A DNA stretch of 64,000 nucleotides, taken from positions 5,766,001-5,830,000 of the forward strand of contig NC_091973.1 in NCBI RefSeq assembly GCF_036711975.1, in the 5' to 3' direction. Shown here in pieces: positions 63,920-64,000 of the stretch. The stretch is from Onthophagus taurus. Taxonomy: Eukaryota > Arthropoda > Insecta > Coleoptera > Scarabaeidae. The translations under genes were made by a program, and so were the position numbers. Positions within the stretch are counted from its first letter, which is position 1, and each line of letters starts with the position of its first letter. The notes beneath the pieces were generated by a model that was given only the letters and a program-made list of their open reading frames with translations, had not been told where the DNA came from and did no database searches.

Positions 63920-63975
63920 ACAAGAAGGAATGAGACAGAACAGACCTAGTCCAGTCTGTTCTGATTCCTTCTTGT
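63920..63975. repeat. Inverted repeat (hairpin)
   Basis: ACAAGAAGGAAT (63920-63931) plus ACAGAACAGAC pairs with GTCTGTTCTG plus ATTCCTTCTTGT (63964-63975) around a short CTAGTCCA centre. The arms are about 23-24 bases with a small bulge. It may be the end of a repeat that continues beyond the window. Confidence 0.75.
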
Positions 63976-64000
63976 TATAAAGATGTTCTATAGCAGAAAA

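Overview
The window is nuclear DNA of an insect: A+T-rich, with intron-containing genes (several introns of only 60-80 bp) and animal or arthropod developmental regulators. A beetle is plausible, but nothing here proves the order. The species is not identifiable by eye. Five protein-coding genes could be rebuilt with splice junctions that keep frame throughout.

Left part (0-25 kb) is the gene-rich part. alpha-SNAP (minus, 734-1758) is complete in three exons. Capicua (minus, 5539-14522) is complete in seven exons and encodes a 1588-residue HMG-box repressor. A DGCR2/IDD-like membrane protein (plus, 16322-20521) lacks its 5' end. A PCGF3-type Polycomb RING protein (plus, 21391-24138) is complete at 224 residues. 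A disconnected/basonuclin-family zinc-finger factor (minus, 28703-33991) lacks its first coding exon(s). These genes are not functionally linked: one is vesicle-fusion machinery, one a plasma-membrane protein, and three are nuclear regulators of development.

Right part (34-64 kb) has no gene I can support. It lies upstream of the disco-like gene and looks like a gene desert: GC-richer islands in AT-rich DNA, two arrays of one 174-bp satellite, and scattered dead transposons. The desert may hold regulatory DNA and the missing first disco exon, but I cannot show either.

Mobile DNA is abundant and mostly decayed. It includes LINE fragments of several types, a Tc1-like transposase remnant, pogo/Tigger-like elements, a probable piggyBac-like outer element holding nested insertions in cic intron 1, a long-TIR element in a DGCR2 intron, a hAT-like and a KRBA2-type integrase remnant, and a small MITE.

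The most interesting structures are: (1) a 174-bp satellite organised as a five-monomer higher-order repeat of about 864 bp at 35.8-38.2 kb; (2) a second array of the same satellite at 43.6-44.9 kb enclosed by about 28-bp terminal inverted repeats, which could be a vehicle for satellite dispersal; and (3) a GC-rich palindrome with about 136-bp arms in cic intron 1.
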